This document shows, piece after piece, positions 8,251 to 17,354 of a stretch of DNA of 64,000 bases (position 1 is the stretch's first letter; each line of letters starts with the position of its first letter). Both the position numbers and the translations under genes were made by a program. Under the pieces are notes generated by a model. It saw only the letters and a list, made by a program, of their open reading frames with translations, was not told where the DNA came from and made no database searches. Location: assembly GCA_963819115.1 (NCBI GenBank), contig CAWFUR010000013.1, positions 1-64,000 of the forward strand, given 5' to 3'. Source of the DNA: JACVRW01 sp963819115 (GTDB lineage: Bacteria > Actinomycetota > Thermoleophilia > Solirubrobacterales > Thermoleophilaceae).

Positions 8251-8330
8251 CCGGGGGGCGCGAGCCCCCTGGAGTAGGGCCCCTGGCCGATATGCGAGCC
8301 GGGGGGTCCGGGGGGCGCGAGCCCCCTGGA
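8251..8330 (-). repeat. GC-rich hairpin repeat, two copies after fdxA
   Basis: The 23-nt core CCGGGGGGCGCGAGCCCCCT (plus GGA) occurs at 8251-8273 and 8308-8330. The second copy extends upstream to 8281 and matches about 50 nt downstream of groL (10805-10854). Read on the minus strand the core is GGGGGC-TCGC-GCCCCC, a stable hairpin 4 nt after the ferredoxin stop. It probably acts as terminator or 3'-end protector for the minus-strand gene and may also stop mrp transcripts. Confidence 0.75.
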
Positions 8331-8334
8331 GGGA

Positions 8335-8601
8335 TTACGCCTTCTTTTTGTAGTACTCGGCGTTCACGAGGGTGAAGTGCTGCCACTCATCGGGCAGCTG
8401 GTCCTCGGCGAAGCACGCATCCACGGGGCAGGCCTCGACGCAGGCATCGCAGTCGATGCACTCCTCGGGGTCGATGTACAGCATCTCGACGGCCTCGTAG
8501 TCCGGCTCGTCGGGCGTGGGGTGGATGCAGTCGACCGGGCACACCTCGACGCACGAGTTGTCCTTCTGACCGATGCAGGGTTCGGCGATTACGTATGCCA
8601 T
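8335..8601 (-). CDS. fdxA: 7Fe-type ferredoxin
   Basis: This 88-residue electron carrier resembles actinobacterial FdxA. The N-terminal cluster motif is CIGQKDNSCVEVCPVDC and the second is CIDCDACVEACPVDAC, giving the cysteine spacing of a 3Fe-4S/4Fe-4S protein. A loop after CPVDCIHP (TPDEPDYEAVEM) is longer than usual, and the C-terminus ends in a YYKKKA tail. It is cytoplasmic and single-electron; partners cannot be inferred. It is convergent with mrp and separated from it by the GC-rich hairpin repeats. Confidence 0.93.
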   Translation of the reverse strand: MAYVIAEPCIGQKDNSCVEVCPVDCIHPTPDEPDYEAVEMLYIDPEECIDCDACVEACPVDACFAEDQLPDEWQHFTLVNAEYYKKKA

Positions 8602-8741
8602 GGGTGTCCTTGTCCTTCTCGTCTCGGGGTAGGGCGCCCGCGGCGCGAGGAGCGGGAATTGTACCGGTGGGAAATGCCGAGTCGTCCGTACGGGGCGCGA
8701 TCGGGGTCAACCGCGAGGCCCGTTGTGCCGATTGGTGAGGG

Positions 8742-9833
8742 ATGGGGCGGATCAGCTCGTTCCTGTGTCCGACGGAGATGGACCGCGCTCGCCTGCTCGA
8801 GGCAGGAGCACGCGTGCGGCAGGCCCGGACGCTCTGTGCCGCCGTCCTGCTCTGCGCGATGGTTCTGGTGGTGCCGTGGACGGGATTTCTGACTTTCGCC
8901 GTGTTCGTACCCGTCCTGGTGGAGCTGGCCCTGGTGGAGAAGCGCATGGCGCGCTCCGCGAACCCGGAGATCGTGGTGGCCCGCACCACTCTCGTGGTGC
9001 TCTTCGCCATGGCCGTGGGCACGGCGATCAACGGCGGCCTGGACAGCCCCTCGCTCTCCTGGATGATCGTCCCGGTGGCCTTCGCCGCCACTCGTTTCCG
9101 CTGGCAGGTGGTGGCGGCGTGCGGAGTGATCACCGCGATCGCCATGCTGCTGGCCACCATCCCGGTGGACCCCGACAGGGTGCTGGGCGATCCCCAGCGC
9201 CTGATCGCGGCCATCGCACTGCTGGTGTGCGTCGTGACGATCACGAGCGCCCTGATGCACGGCGAGCTGACCCAGCGCGACCGCGCCGTCATCGATCCGC
9301 TCACCGGGCTCCTCAACCGCTCCTCGCTCGGCACGCGCACCACGGAGATCGAGCAGCAGGCCCGCGTCTCGGGCGGCGCGCTGTCGCTCGTCCTCTGCGA
9401 CATCGACCGCTTCAAGAGCGTGAACGACAACTTCGGGCATGAGCGGGGGGACGCCGTGCTGCGCTCCGTGGCGCACGAGATCCGCAACTCGCTGCGGAGC
9501 TTCGAGCTTGTCTACCGGCTGGGCGGCGAGGAGTTCCTCGTGCTGATGCCCGGTGCCTCGCTGGCCGAGGCCCGTGACGTGGCGGAGCGCCTGCGGTCGA
9601 ACGTCACCGAATCCGCGCCCGGCGGGCTCCGCCTCACGATGTCGGTGGGGGTGGCCTCGGCCTCGGGCGAGGCGCTCCGGTACGAGGAGCTGTTCCGGTC
9701 CGCGGACGCGGCCCTGCTCCAGGCCAAGCGCGAGGGTCGCGACCGGGTGGTCGTGGCCGGGGGCGGGCCGCCGGACGCATCGCCGCCCGACTCCGTGATC
9801 GTCGCCGATCCGGCACCGGTGGCCGCAGCGTAG
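8742..9833 (+). CDS. Membrane-bound GGDEF diguanylate cyclase
   Basis: This 363-residue protein has about five or six predicted membrane helices (about 25-165) followed by a GGDEF domain (about 185-345). The active-site loop is GGEEF (261-265), with DPLTGLLNR at the domain start and LCDIDRFKSVND for metal and substrate binding, so it should be active in making c-di-GMP. No RXXD inhibitory site is obvious five residues before GGEEF. No EAL domain is present. The N-terminal membrane part may sense a signal, unknown. Confidence 0.9.
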   Translation: MGRISSFLCPTEMDRARLLEAGARVRQARTLCAAVLLCAMVLVVPWTGFLTFAVFVPVLVELALVEKRMARSANPEIVVARTTLVVLFAMAVGTAINGGLDSPSLSWMIVPVAFAATRFRWQVVAACGVITAIAMLLATIPVDPDRVLGDPQRLIAAIALLVCVVTITSALMHGELTQRDRAVIDPLTGLLNRSSLGTRTTEIEQQARVSGGALSLVLCDIDRFKSVNDNFGHERGDAVLRSVAHEIRNSLRSFELVYRLGGEEFLVLMPGASLAEARDVAERLRSNVTESAPGGLRLTMSVGVASASGEALRYEELFRSADAALLQAKREGRDRVVVAGGGPPDASPPDSVIVADPAPVAAA

Positions 9834-9867
9834 GCCCCAGCGGGTTGGGCGCTCTAGGCTGGCGCCT

Positions 9868-10746
9868 GTGATCCTCCTGACCGGCGCTACGGGAACGGTG
9901 GGCTCGGCGCTCCTCCGCCGCCTCACGCGCGAGAGGGAACCCGTCCGCTGCCTGGTGCGCGATCCCCGCCGTCTGGGCGACCACCGGGTGCGCGTCCAGC
10001 TGGCCATGGGCGATCTCGTGGACCCTCCCTCCTTCCGCAACGCGCTTCGAGGGGTGCACACGGTGATCCACCTGGCCGCGTCGATCCGCGACGAGCCTCG
10101 TGCGTCGATCGAGGAGCTGAACGCCATGGCCACCCTCCGCCTGGTGCGCGCGGCGGAGCGGGCGGGCGCGCGCCGGTTCATGTTCTTCTCGGCTCTGGGG
10201 GCCGAGCACCACTCCCGCACACGCTTCTTCCGGGCGAAGGCGCTGGCCGAGCAGGCCGTCGCGACCTCGGGGCTCGAGACCGTGGTGTTCTCGCCCTCGA
10301 TCGTCTACACCCCGGGCGATCCCTGGCTCACCCTGCTCGAGCGCTTCTCCTACCTGCCGGCAATCCCGGTGTCGGGCTCGGGCGACTCGCTCTACCAGCC
10401 CATCTGGGCGGAGGACGTGGCCGACTGCGTGATGGCGGCGCTGGCTGCGGACGGGAACGGCCACCGCCGCTACGAGCTGGCGGGGCCCCAGACGCTCTCC
10501 TACGACGAAATCGTGCGCGTGGCGATGCGGCCCACCGGCCGCCGTCGCCGCCTGCTCCACGTGCCGCTTCCCGTGGTGCGCTCCTCGCTGCGAGTCCTCG
10601 GCCGCGCCGTGGGCCCGCGGGCATTCGCCACCTGGGAGGAGGCCGAGCTGATGGAGGAGCCGATGACCACCCCTCGCGGCACGGCCGACGCACGCTCTCT
10701 CGGGGTCACCCCGCTGGCGATGCCCGCGGTTGTCGGCGGCGCCTAG
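9868..10746 (+). CDS. NmrA/atypical SDR NAD(P)-binding protein
   Basis: This 292-residue Rossmann protein starts at GTG. GATGTVGSAL is the dinucleotide-binding glycine motif; VIHLAASI and FFSALGA are typical of the NAD-dependent epimerase/NmrA-like (SDR_a5) group. The catalytic YxxxK tyrosine is not evident (FFRAKALAEQAV occupies that position), so it may be a redox sensor, a ubiquinone-associated NDUFA9-like protein or an atypical reductase. It lies 34 nt after the cyclase gene and is followed by a terminator hairpin. Confidence 0.83.
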   Translation: MILLTGATGTVGSALLRRLTREREPVRCLVRDPRRLGDHRVRVQLAMGDLVDPPSFRNALRGVHTVIHLAASIRDEPRASIEELNAMATLRLVRAAERAGARRFMFFSALGAEHHSRTRFFRAKALAEQAVATSGLETVVFSPSIVYTPGDPWLTLLERFSYLPAIPVSGSGDSLYQPIWAEDVADCVMAALAADGNGHRRYELAGPQTLSYDEIVRVAMRPTGRRRRLLHVPLPVVRSSLRVLGRAVGPRAFATWEEAELMEEPMTTPRGTADARSLGVTPLAMPAVVGGA

Positions 10747-10760
10747 CCCGAAACGACAGA

Positions 10761-10783
10761 GGGCCCGGCGTGGCGCCGGGCCC
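10761..10783. terminator. Bidirectional hairpin between SDR gene and groL
   Basis: GGGCCCGGCG-TGG-CGCCGGGCCC is a perfect 10-bp stem with a 3-nt loop, 14 nt after the SDR gene stop. There is no strong T-run on either side, as is usual in high-GC actinobacteria. Confidence 0.65.
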
Positions 10784-10804
10784 CCCAAATCCCTGAACTA
10801 CAAC

Positions 10805-10854
10805 CCCTGGCCGATGTGAAGCCGGGGGGTTCCGGGGGGCGCGAGCCCCCCGGA
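10805..10854 (-). repeat. GC-rich hairpin repeat after groL
   Basis: Third copy of the CCCTGGCCGAT...CCGGGGGGCGCGAGCCCCC element also found at 8281-8330. On the minus strand it forms GGGGGC-TCGC-GCCCCC 5 nt after the groL stop, the same placement as at fdxA. Confidence 0.75.
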
Positions 10855-10859
10855 TGGAA

Positions 10860-12491
<1,632 letters not shown>

Positions 12492-12521
12492 AAGCCTTAT
12501 TCCTTCCTAATCAGGTCTGGG

Positions 12522-12812
12522 TCAGCCGACCTTGGCGAGTACGTCTGACTCGCGCAGGACGAGCAGGTCGTCGCCTTCGACGACGATCTCGGTGCCGCCG
12601 TACTTGGAGTAGAGGACCTCGTCGCCCTCGCCCACGTCGAGCGGGATGCGCTTCTCGCCGTCGTCGTCCCATCTGCCGTCACCGACGGCCAGGACCTTGC
12701 CGCGCTGCGGCTTCTCCTTAGCGGTGTCCGGGAGGACGATGCCACTCGCGGTGGTCTCTTCCTCCTCGATTGCCTTGACGATCACTCGATCGCCCAGGGG
12801 CTTGAGCTTCAT
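12522..12812 (-). CDS. groS: 10 kDa co-chaperonin GroES
   Basis: The protein is 96 residues from ATG 12812, with the canonical N-terminus MKLKPLGDRVIVKAIEEEE, a mobile loop (TTASGIVLPD) and a beta-barrel ending ESDVLAKVG. A GGAGGT ribosome site precedes this start. A longer frame to 12893 would run through a CIRCE operator and is rejected. Confidence 0.97.
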   Translation of the reverse strand: MKLKPLGDRVIVKAIEEEETTASGIVLPDTAKEKPQRGKVLAVGDGRWDDDGEKRIPLDVGEGDEVLYSKYGGTEIVVEGDDLLVLRESDVLAKVG

Positions 12813-12857
12813 GCGCGGTACCTCCGTCTGGGAGCGCGTCGCTTGTAGGTCAAAAAC

Positions 12858-12884
12858 TTGGCACTCAGAACAGCCGAGTGCCAG
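12858..12884 (-). promoter_or_regulatory. CIRCE operator, copy 1
   Basis: TTGGCACTC-N9-GAGTGCCAG matches the CIRCE consensus (TTAGCACTC-N9-GAGTGCTAA), the HrcA binding site. It is 46 nt upstream of the groS start codon. Confidence 0.92.
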
Positions 12885-12886
12885 GG

Positions 12887-12913
12887 TTGGCACTCTAGCA
12901 CCTGGAGTGCCAA
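12887..12913 (-). promoter_or_regulatory. CIRCE operator, copy 2
   Basis: TTGGCACTC-N9-GAGTGCCAA is a perfect 9-bp inverted repeat, separated from copy 1 by only 2 nt. Two tandem sites point to tight HrcA control of groESL. Confidence 0.93.
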
Positions 12914-12941
12914 GCGCCCACGCGTTTTACCGCTTGGGAAG

Positions 12942-13340
12942 CTAGTTCTGGGCGGGTGCGTCCGGGCGCATCCGCTCCCGGATCTCGGACGGGCGGTCCG
13001 ATATCTGGGAGAAGCGAACGACGGTCACGTCGTCGTTCGTGTCCACCTTGCGGCCGTAGATCTGCTCCAGGAAATGGACCATCTCATCGAGCCGGCGGAA
13101 CTCTGGGTTGTCGTGCTCGATGTCGCGGCGCGAGAGCTCGCTGACCTTCTTGACCTCGACGCTGTCGATCACCGCCTCGAAGATCCGTTCGCGCGGGGAG
13201 TGCTGGAAGCCCACGGTGACCATCACCACCTCGCCCTTGCGGTACTTCTTGCCCTTGTTCCCGAGCCGGATCGTGGCCGTCTTGCGGCCCCGCTTGAGCT
13301 GGTCGATGAAGACGGGCGAATAGAAGTTGAGGACGAACAC
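12942..13340 (-). CDS. ASCH-domain protein (PUA-like fold)
   Basis: This 132-residue protein is built around an ASCH domain: VFIDQLKRGRKTATIRLG is the family's substrate/RNA-contacting segment, followed by KGEVVMVTVG and later beta-strands. ASCH domains resemble PUA folds and are thought to bind RNA or modified nucleosides; some are hydrolases. The C-terminus has a charged tail. It lies 29 nt upstream of the CIRCE sites in the same direction as groESL and 12 nt downstream of the Nudix gene. Confidence 0.8.
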   Translation of the reverse strand: MFVLNFYSPVFIDQLKRGRKTATIRLGNKGKKYRKGEVVMVTVGFQHSPRERIFEAVIDSVEVKKVSELSRRDIEHDNPEFRRLDEMVHFLEQIYGRKVDTNDDVTVVRFSQISDRPSEIRERMRPDAPAQN

Positions 13341-13352
13341 GAACGCGGCAGA

Positions 13353-13769
13353 CTACTGGCCGGGCGCCACGCGGGAAAGGGCTGCAGCGGCCATCTCGCG
13401 CTCGCCCTTGTAGCGCAGCCGCTCGGGTGCCTCCTCCAGGGGAATCCAGCGCGCCTCCTCCACCTCGCCGTCGTGGTTCCTGACGCTGCCGCCGCGCCAG
13501 CGGAAGAGGAAGAAGCTCACGATCTTGAGCACCCGGTCGCCGTCGCGCCAGTACCAGTAGCGCACGTCCCCCAGCTTCTCCAGGGGCTCGGCCTCGATCC
13601 CAGCCTCCTCCCGGACCTCGCGCCGGGCCGCGTCCACCGCTGACTCGTCGCCGTCAGGGTGCCCCTTGGGCAGGGCGAGCACGTCGTCCCGCACACGGAC
13701 CACGGCCACGAAGGGCCGGCCCCGGAACCGGCGCACCACCACGCCGCCGGCGGAGAACTCCCGAATCAC
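13353..13769 (-). CDS. Nudix hydrolase
   Basis: The protein is 138 residues from GTG 13769, which overlaps the pcm stop by 4 nt (GTGA). The Nudix box reads GHPDGDESAVDAARREVREE followed by AG, matching GX5EX7REUXEEXG. The N-terminus EFSAGGVVVR is the usual first strand. Family members hydrolyse nucleoside diphosphate derivatives such as oxidised dNTPs or dinucleotide polyphosphates; the substrate is not clear. Pairing with pcm and an ASCH gene suggests macromolecule-damage housekeeping. Confidence 0.9.
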   Translation of the reverse strand: MIREFSAGGVVVRRFRGRPFVAVVRVRDDVLALPKGHPDGDESAVDAARREVREEAGIEAEPLEKLGDVRYWYWRDGDRVLKIVSFFLFRWRGGSVRNHDGEVEEARWIPLEEAPERLRYKGEREMAAAALSRVAPGQ

Positions 13770-14413
13770 GGCTCGGCGCCGGGAAGGAGGGGCACGAACC
13801 TCACTCCGGCCACGGTCTCCTCGCCGTCGCCCCGGAAGCGCACCAGCCGCTCCCGCCCGTCGCGGTCCACGGGACACACAAGCGTCCCACCGGGCGTCAG
13901 CTGGCGAATCAGAGCGGGCGGCGGTCCGGCCGGGGCGCTGGCGGAGACCGAGATGCCGTCGAACGGCGCGCGGTCCGGCGCGCCGAGGATGCCGTCCCCG
14001 TGGCGCACCTCCACGTTCCCGTAGCCCAGCCCGGCCAGGCGGTCGCGTGCCTCGCCTGCGAGCGAGAGATGGCGCTCCACCGTCACGACCTCCGCGCAGA
14101 GCCGGGAGAGCACGGCCGCGGAATAGCCCGACCCGGTGCCCACCTCCAGCACCGTCTCGGTTCCGCCCAGCTCCAGGAGCTGGGCCATGTACGCCACGAT
14201 CCAGGGCTGCGAGATCGTCTGGCCCGCCCCGATGGGGAGCGCGCCGTCGTCATAGGCCCGCCGCCGCTGGTCCTCCGCCACGAACAGCTCGCGCGGCACC
14301 TCGGCCATGGCCGCCAGGACTCTCGGGTTGTCGATCCCGCGGCGGCGGAGCTGCCGCCGCACCATGCGCTCGCGCGCGTCAGTGGATGTAGTTGCGGAGC
14401 CTTGCCGGTTCAT
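13766..14413 (-). CDS. pcm: Protein-L-isoaspartate O-methyltransferase
   Basis: This 215-residue class I methyltransferase repairs isoaspartyl residues using SAM. Visible are the PRELFV motif, the substrate-contact segment PIGAGQTISQPWIVAYM, the SAM-binding VLEVGTGSGYSAAVL and the VTVERH acidic strand end. It starts at ATG 14413, overlapping the Crp/Fnr gene by 35 nt; ATG 14365 (MVRRQLRRRG) is a possible shorter start. It is coupled to the Nudix gene through GTGA. Confidence 0.93.
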   Translation of the reverse strand: MNRQGSATTSTDARERMVRRQLRRRGIDNPRVLAAMAEVPRELFVAEDQRRRAYDDGALPIGAGQTISQPWIVAYMAQLLELGGTETVLEVGTGSGYSAAVLSRLCAEVVTVERHLSLAGEARDRLAGLGYGNVEVRHGDGILGAPDRAPFDGISVSASAPAGPPPALIRQLTPGGTLVCPVDRDGRERLVRFRGDGEETVAGVRFVPLLPGAEP

Positions 14414-15071
14414 GCACGGTCACCTTGCCGCGCCCGAGCGTGACCAGGCCGGCGCGTTCCAGCGTGGCCAGGAAGCGGCTGGCGCTCTCCCGTGAGGTGC
14501 CCGAGAGCTGCGCGATCTCGGCCTGTGTGGCCACGATCAGCACATCGCGGTCGGCCGCGCCCTCGTCCTGGCGGGTCACCGTCTGTGCCAGCAGGGTGCC
14601 GGCCACGCGCCCGGCCACGGTCTGGAAGGACTGCTGAAGTAGGCGCTCCGTGGTGCGGCTCACTCGCTCGGACAGCGCCGCCAGAAGCTTCAGTGCCAGG
14701 TCGGGGTTTCGCCGGATCAGCCGCTGCATGTCCCCGGCCAGCAGCGCCACCGCGCTGGTCTCCTCGATCGCCTCGGCGGTGGCCGACCGGGTCTCCCCGC
14801 GGAACATGGCCAGCTCTCCGAAGAGGTCGCCGGCGCGGAGCTCGGCGAGCGCGACCAGGCGGCCGTCCTGGTGCTCGCGCGTGAGCAGGATCGCACCCGT
14901 GCGAACCAGGTAGCAGGTGTCTCCGGCGTCGCCCTCGCGGAAGAGCACCTCGCCTCGTTCCCAGCTCCGGGGCACCGAGACCTTCGCGACGTCCTCCAGC
15001 TCCCGCGAGTCGAGGTCGCTGAACACCTCGGTGCCCGCGAGAAGCCGGGCCGTCTCCTCGGCCGTGGCCAT
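14379..15071 (-). CDS. Crp/Fnr-family transcriptional regulator
   Basis: This 230-residue regulator has a cyclic-nucleotide-binding domain (about 10-125; GEVLFREGDAGDTCYLV and GDLFGELAMFRGETRSATAEA, the latter carrying the phosphate-binding cassette glycines and an RSATAEA segment) and a C-terminal winged HTH (TQAEIAQLSGTSRESASRFL). The RSATAEA motif is compatible with cyclic-nucleotide binding. No cysteine cluster for FNR-type sensing is present. It is divergent from ilvA (31-nt spacer) and heads the pcm-Nudix-ASCH strand. Confidence 0.93.
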   Translation of the reverse strand: MATAEETARLLAGTEVFSDLDSRELEDVAKVSVPRSWERGEVLFREGDAGDTCYLVRTGAILLTREHQDGRLVALAELRAGDLFGELAMFRGETRSATAEAIEETSAVALLAGDMQRLIRRNPDLALKLLAALSERVSRTTERLLQQSFQTVAGRVAGTLLAQTVTRQDEGAADRDVLIVATQAEIAQLSGTSRESASRFLATLERAGLVTLGRGKVTVHEPARLRNYIH

Positions 15072-15102
15072 AGGCGCATAATCTCGCATAGGTGGGATCG
15101 GC

Positions 15103-16338
15103 ATGGCTGTAGTGGAGAGGGCGCTTGGCGAACGCGACCTGCGCGACGCGGCTGATCTGATCGCCGGGCGCGTGCGGGAGACCCCTCTCTTCTCCTCGGG
15201 CGAGCTGTCCCGGCGGGTCGGCGTCAGGGTGACTCTTAAGGCGGAGAACCTCCAGATCACGGGCTCGTTCAAGGCGCGCGGAGCCACGAACGCCATCGGG
15301 CGGCTCTCGGAGGGCGAGCTTGCCGCCGGGGTGGTGGCGGCCAGCGCCGGGAACCATGCGCAGGCGGTGGCCTTCGCCGCCCGGACCGCGGGCGCGCGGG
15401 CGGTGCTCGTGATGCCCGCGGGTGCCCCGCTGGCCAAGGTGGCCGCGGTACGCCAGTACGGCGGGGAGATCCGCTTCGTGGACGGCACCTATGACGACGC
15501 GGGCGCCGAGGCCGTCCGGATCGCCCGTGACGAGGGGCTCCACCACGTGCACGCTTTCGACGCGCCGGACGTGGTGGCGGGCCAGGGCACCGTGGGCCTG
15601 GAGATCGCGCGGCAGGCTCCGGCCACCAAGGTGCTGGTGGTGCCGCTGGGCGGCGGCGGCCTCGCCGCCGGCCTGGGCCTGGCGGCGGCCGCGGTGATGC
15701 CCGGTGCCCGCGTGGTGGCGGTGCAGGCGGCGGCCTGCGCGCCCTACATCGACTCGCTCGCCGCCCAGCGCCCGATCGGTGCACGCTCGGCGAACACGAT
15801 CTGCGACGGCATCGCCGTGAAGCGACCGGGCGACTACACCCTCCCGCTCGTGGATCGCTATGTGGACGAGGTCGTGACCGTCTCGGACGACGAGGTGGCG
15901 GAGGCCATGGTGCTGCTCCTCGAGCGGGCGAAGCTGGTGGTGGAGGGAGCTGGGGCCGTGGCGGTGGCCGCGCTCATGCAGGGGCGGGTGAGGGCTCCCG
16001 CGGACGGCGAGGTGTGCGCGATCCTGAGCGGCGGCAACGTGGACGCCTCGCTCCTGTCGGAGTGCATCCGGATGGGCGAGACCGCCGCCGGGCGGCGCAT
16101 GGTCCTGTCCGTGGTGGTTCCCGACCGCCCGGGAGCGCTGGCCGGGCTGCTCACGGCGGTGGCCGAGCGCGGCGCGAACGTCGTGGACGTGGAGCACCTG
16201 CGCGACGGCATCGACCTGCACGTGCGCGAGACGGCGGTGAAGCTCGTGCTCCAGACCCGCGGCCGCGAGCACGGCGAGGCCATCGTGCAGGCGGCCGCGG
16301 CCGAGGGCTTCTCGGTGCGGGTCGAGCGCGAGGCCTAA
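15103..16338 (+). CDS. ilvA: Threonine ammonia-lyase (dehydratase) with ACT domain
   Basis: This 411-residue PLP enzyme converts threonine to 2-oxobutanoate, feeding isoleucine synthesis or threonine catabolism. PLP lysine is Lys57 in TGSFKARGATN; the phosphate loop is GGGGLAAG. A C-terminal ACT domain starts near 330 (VVVPDRPGALAGLL). One ACT domain and this length match the shorter TdcB-like class. It shares its stop region (4-nt overlap) with the convergent aldo/keto reductase. Confidence 0.93.
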   Translation: MAVVERALGERDLRDAADLIAGRVRETPLFSSGELSRRVGVRVTLKAENLQITGSFKARGATNAIGRLSEGELAAGVVAASAGNHAQAVAFAARTAGARAVLVMPAGAPLAKVAAVRQYGGEIRFVDGTYDDAGAEAVRIARDEGLHHVHAFDAPDVVAGQGTVGLEIARQAPATKVLVVPLGGGGLAAGLGLAAAAVMPGARVVAVQAAACAPYIDSLAAQRPIGARSANTICDGIAVKRPGDYTLPLVDRYVDEVVTVSDDEVAEAMVLLLERAKLVVEGAGAVAVAALMQGRVRAPADGEVCAILSGGNVDASLLSECIRMGETAAGRRMVLSVVVPDRPGALAGLLTAVAERGANVVDVEHLRDGIDLHVRETAVKLVLQTRGREHGEAIVQAAAAEGFSVRVEREA

Positions 16339-17303
16339 AGCTCGACCGAGGCCATGCCCTCCGCGGGATAGCGCTCTCCGGCCACGGCGCCGGGTGGGAA
16401 GATCTCCTCCAGCGTCTCGACCTGCTCGGCGGTGAGCTCGATGTCCGCGGCGGCGGCGTTCTCCTCCAGGTACTCCTTCCTCTTGGTGCCCGGGATGGGC
16501 GCCACGTCGTCGCCCTGTGCCAGCAGCCATGCGAGGGCCACCTGGACGGGCGTGGCGCTCAGCTCCTCCGCCAGCTCGCGGACCCGCTCGACACGCTCGA
16601 GGTTGCGCTCGCGGTTGCCCTCCTGGAAGCGCGGCAGGTGGGCACGGAAGTCGCCCTCGTCGCTGATCTCGAGAGAACCTGAGAGCTCGCCCCGGCCGAT
16701 CGGGCTGTAGGGCACGATGCCCACACCCAGCTCGCGGGCGGTGGGAATGATCTCCTCCTCGATCGCCCGGGTGAACAGCGACCACTCGCTCTGAAGCGCG
16801 GCGATCGGGTGTGCCGCACATGCGGCGCGCAGCGTCTCCGCGCTCACCTCGGACAGGCCCAGGTGCCTCACCTTGCCCTGCTGCACGAGCTCGCCCATCG
16901 CACCGACGCTCTCCTCGATGGGAACGTCCGGGTTGCGGCGGTGCATGTAATAGAGGTCGATGTGGTCCACGCCGAGGCGCCGCAGCGACGCGTCGCACGC
17001 CTGGTGGATCCACTCCGGGCGGTTGTCGATCGAGCGTCGCCCGCCGTCGTCGCGGCGGATCCCGAACTTGGTGGCCAGCTGCACCTCGTCGCGCCGGTCG
17101 GCGATCGCGCGGCCCATCAGCTGCTCGTTGTGGCCCGACCCGTACATGTCGGAGGTGTCGAGGAACGTGACGCCAAGGTCGAGGGCCCTGCGGATCGTCT
17201 CGATGGACTGGTCCTCGTCGGTGGCGCCGTAGAACTCGGACATCCCCATGCAGCCGAGGCCGAGGGCGGAGACCTCGAGGTCCCCGAGCTTGCGCGTGTT
17301 CAT
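16335..17303 (-). CDS. Aldo/keto reductase
   Basis: This 322-residue (beta/alpha)8 NADPH oxidoreductase begins KLGDLEVSALGLGCMGMS. The catalytic tetrad is visible as Asp/Tyr in DTSDMYGSG, Lys in LATKFG and His in YYMHRRNP. The C-terminal cofactor segment IPGTKRKEYLEEN is intact. It is close to the YajO/AKR12-13 type of aldehyde reductases; the substrate is unknown. Confidence 0.93.
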   Translation of the reverse strand: MNTRKLGDLEVSALGLGCMGMSEFYGATDEDQSIETIRRALDLGVTFLDTSDMYGSGHNEQLMGRAIADRRDEVQLATKFGIRRDDGGRRSIDNRPEWIHQACDASLRRLGVDHIDLYYMHRRNPDVPIEESVGAMGELVQQGKVRHLGLSEVSAETLRAACAAHPIAALQSEWSLFTRAIEEEIIPTARELGVGIVPYSPIGRGELSGSLEISDEGDFRAHLPRFQEGNRERNLERVERVRELAEELSATPVQVALAWLLAQGDDVAPIPGTKRKEYLEENAAAADIELTAEQVETLEEIFPPGAVAGERYPAEGMASVEL

Positions 17304-17354
17304 GTGCTTCCTTCCATCGGTACGGAGAGGTCGGGTAGAAGCTAGTGGGGCCGA

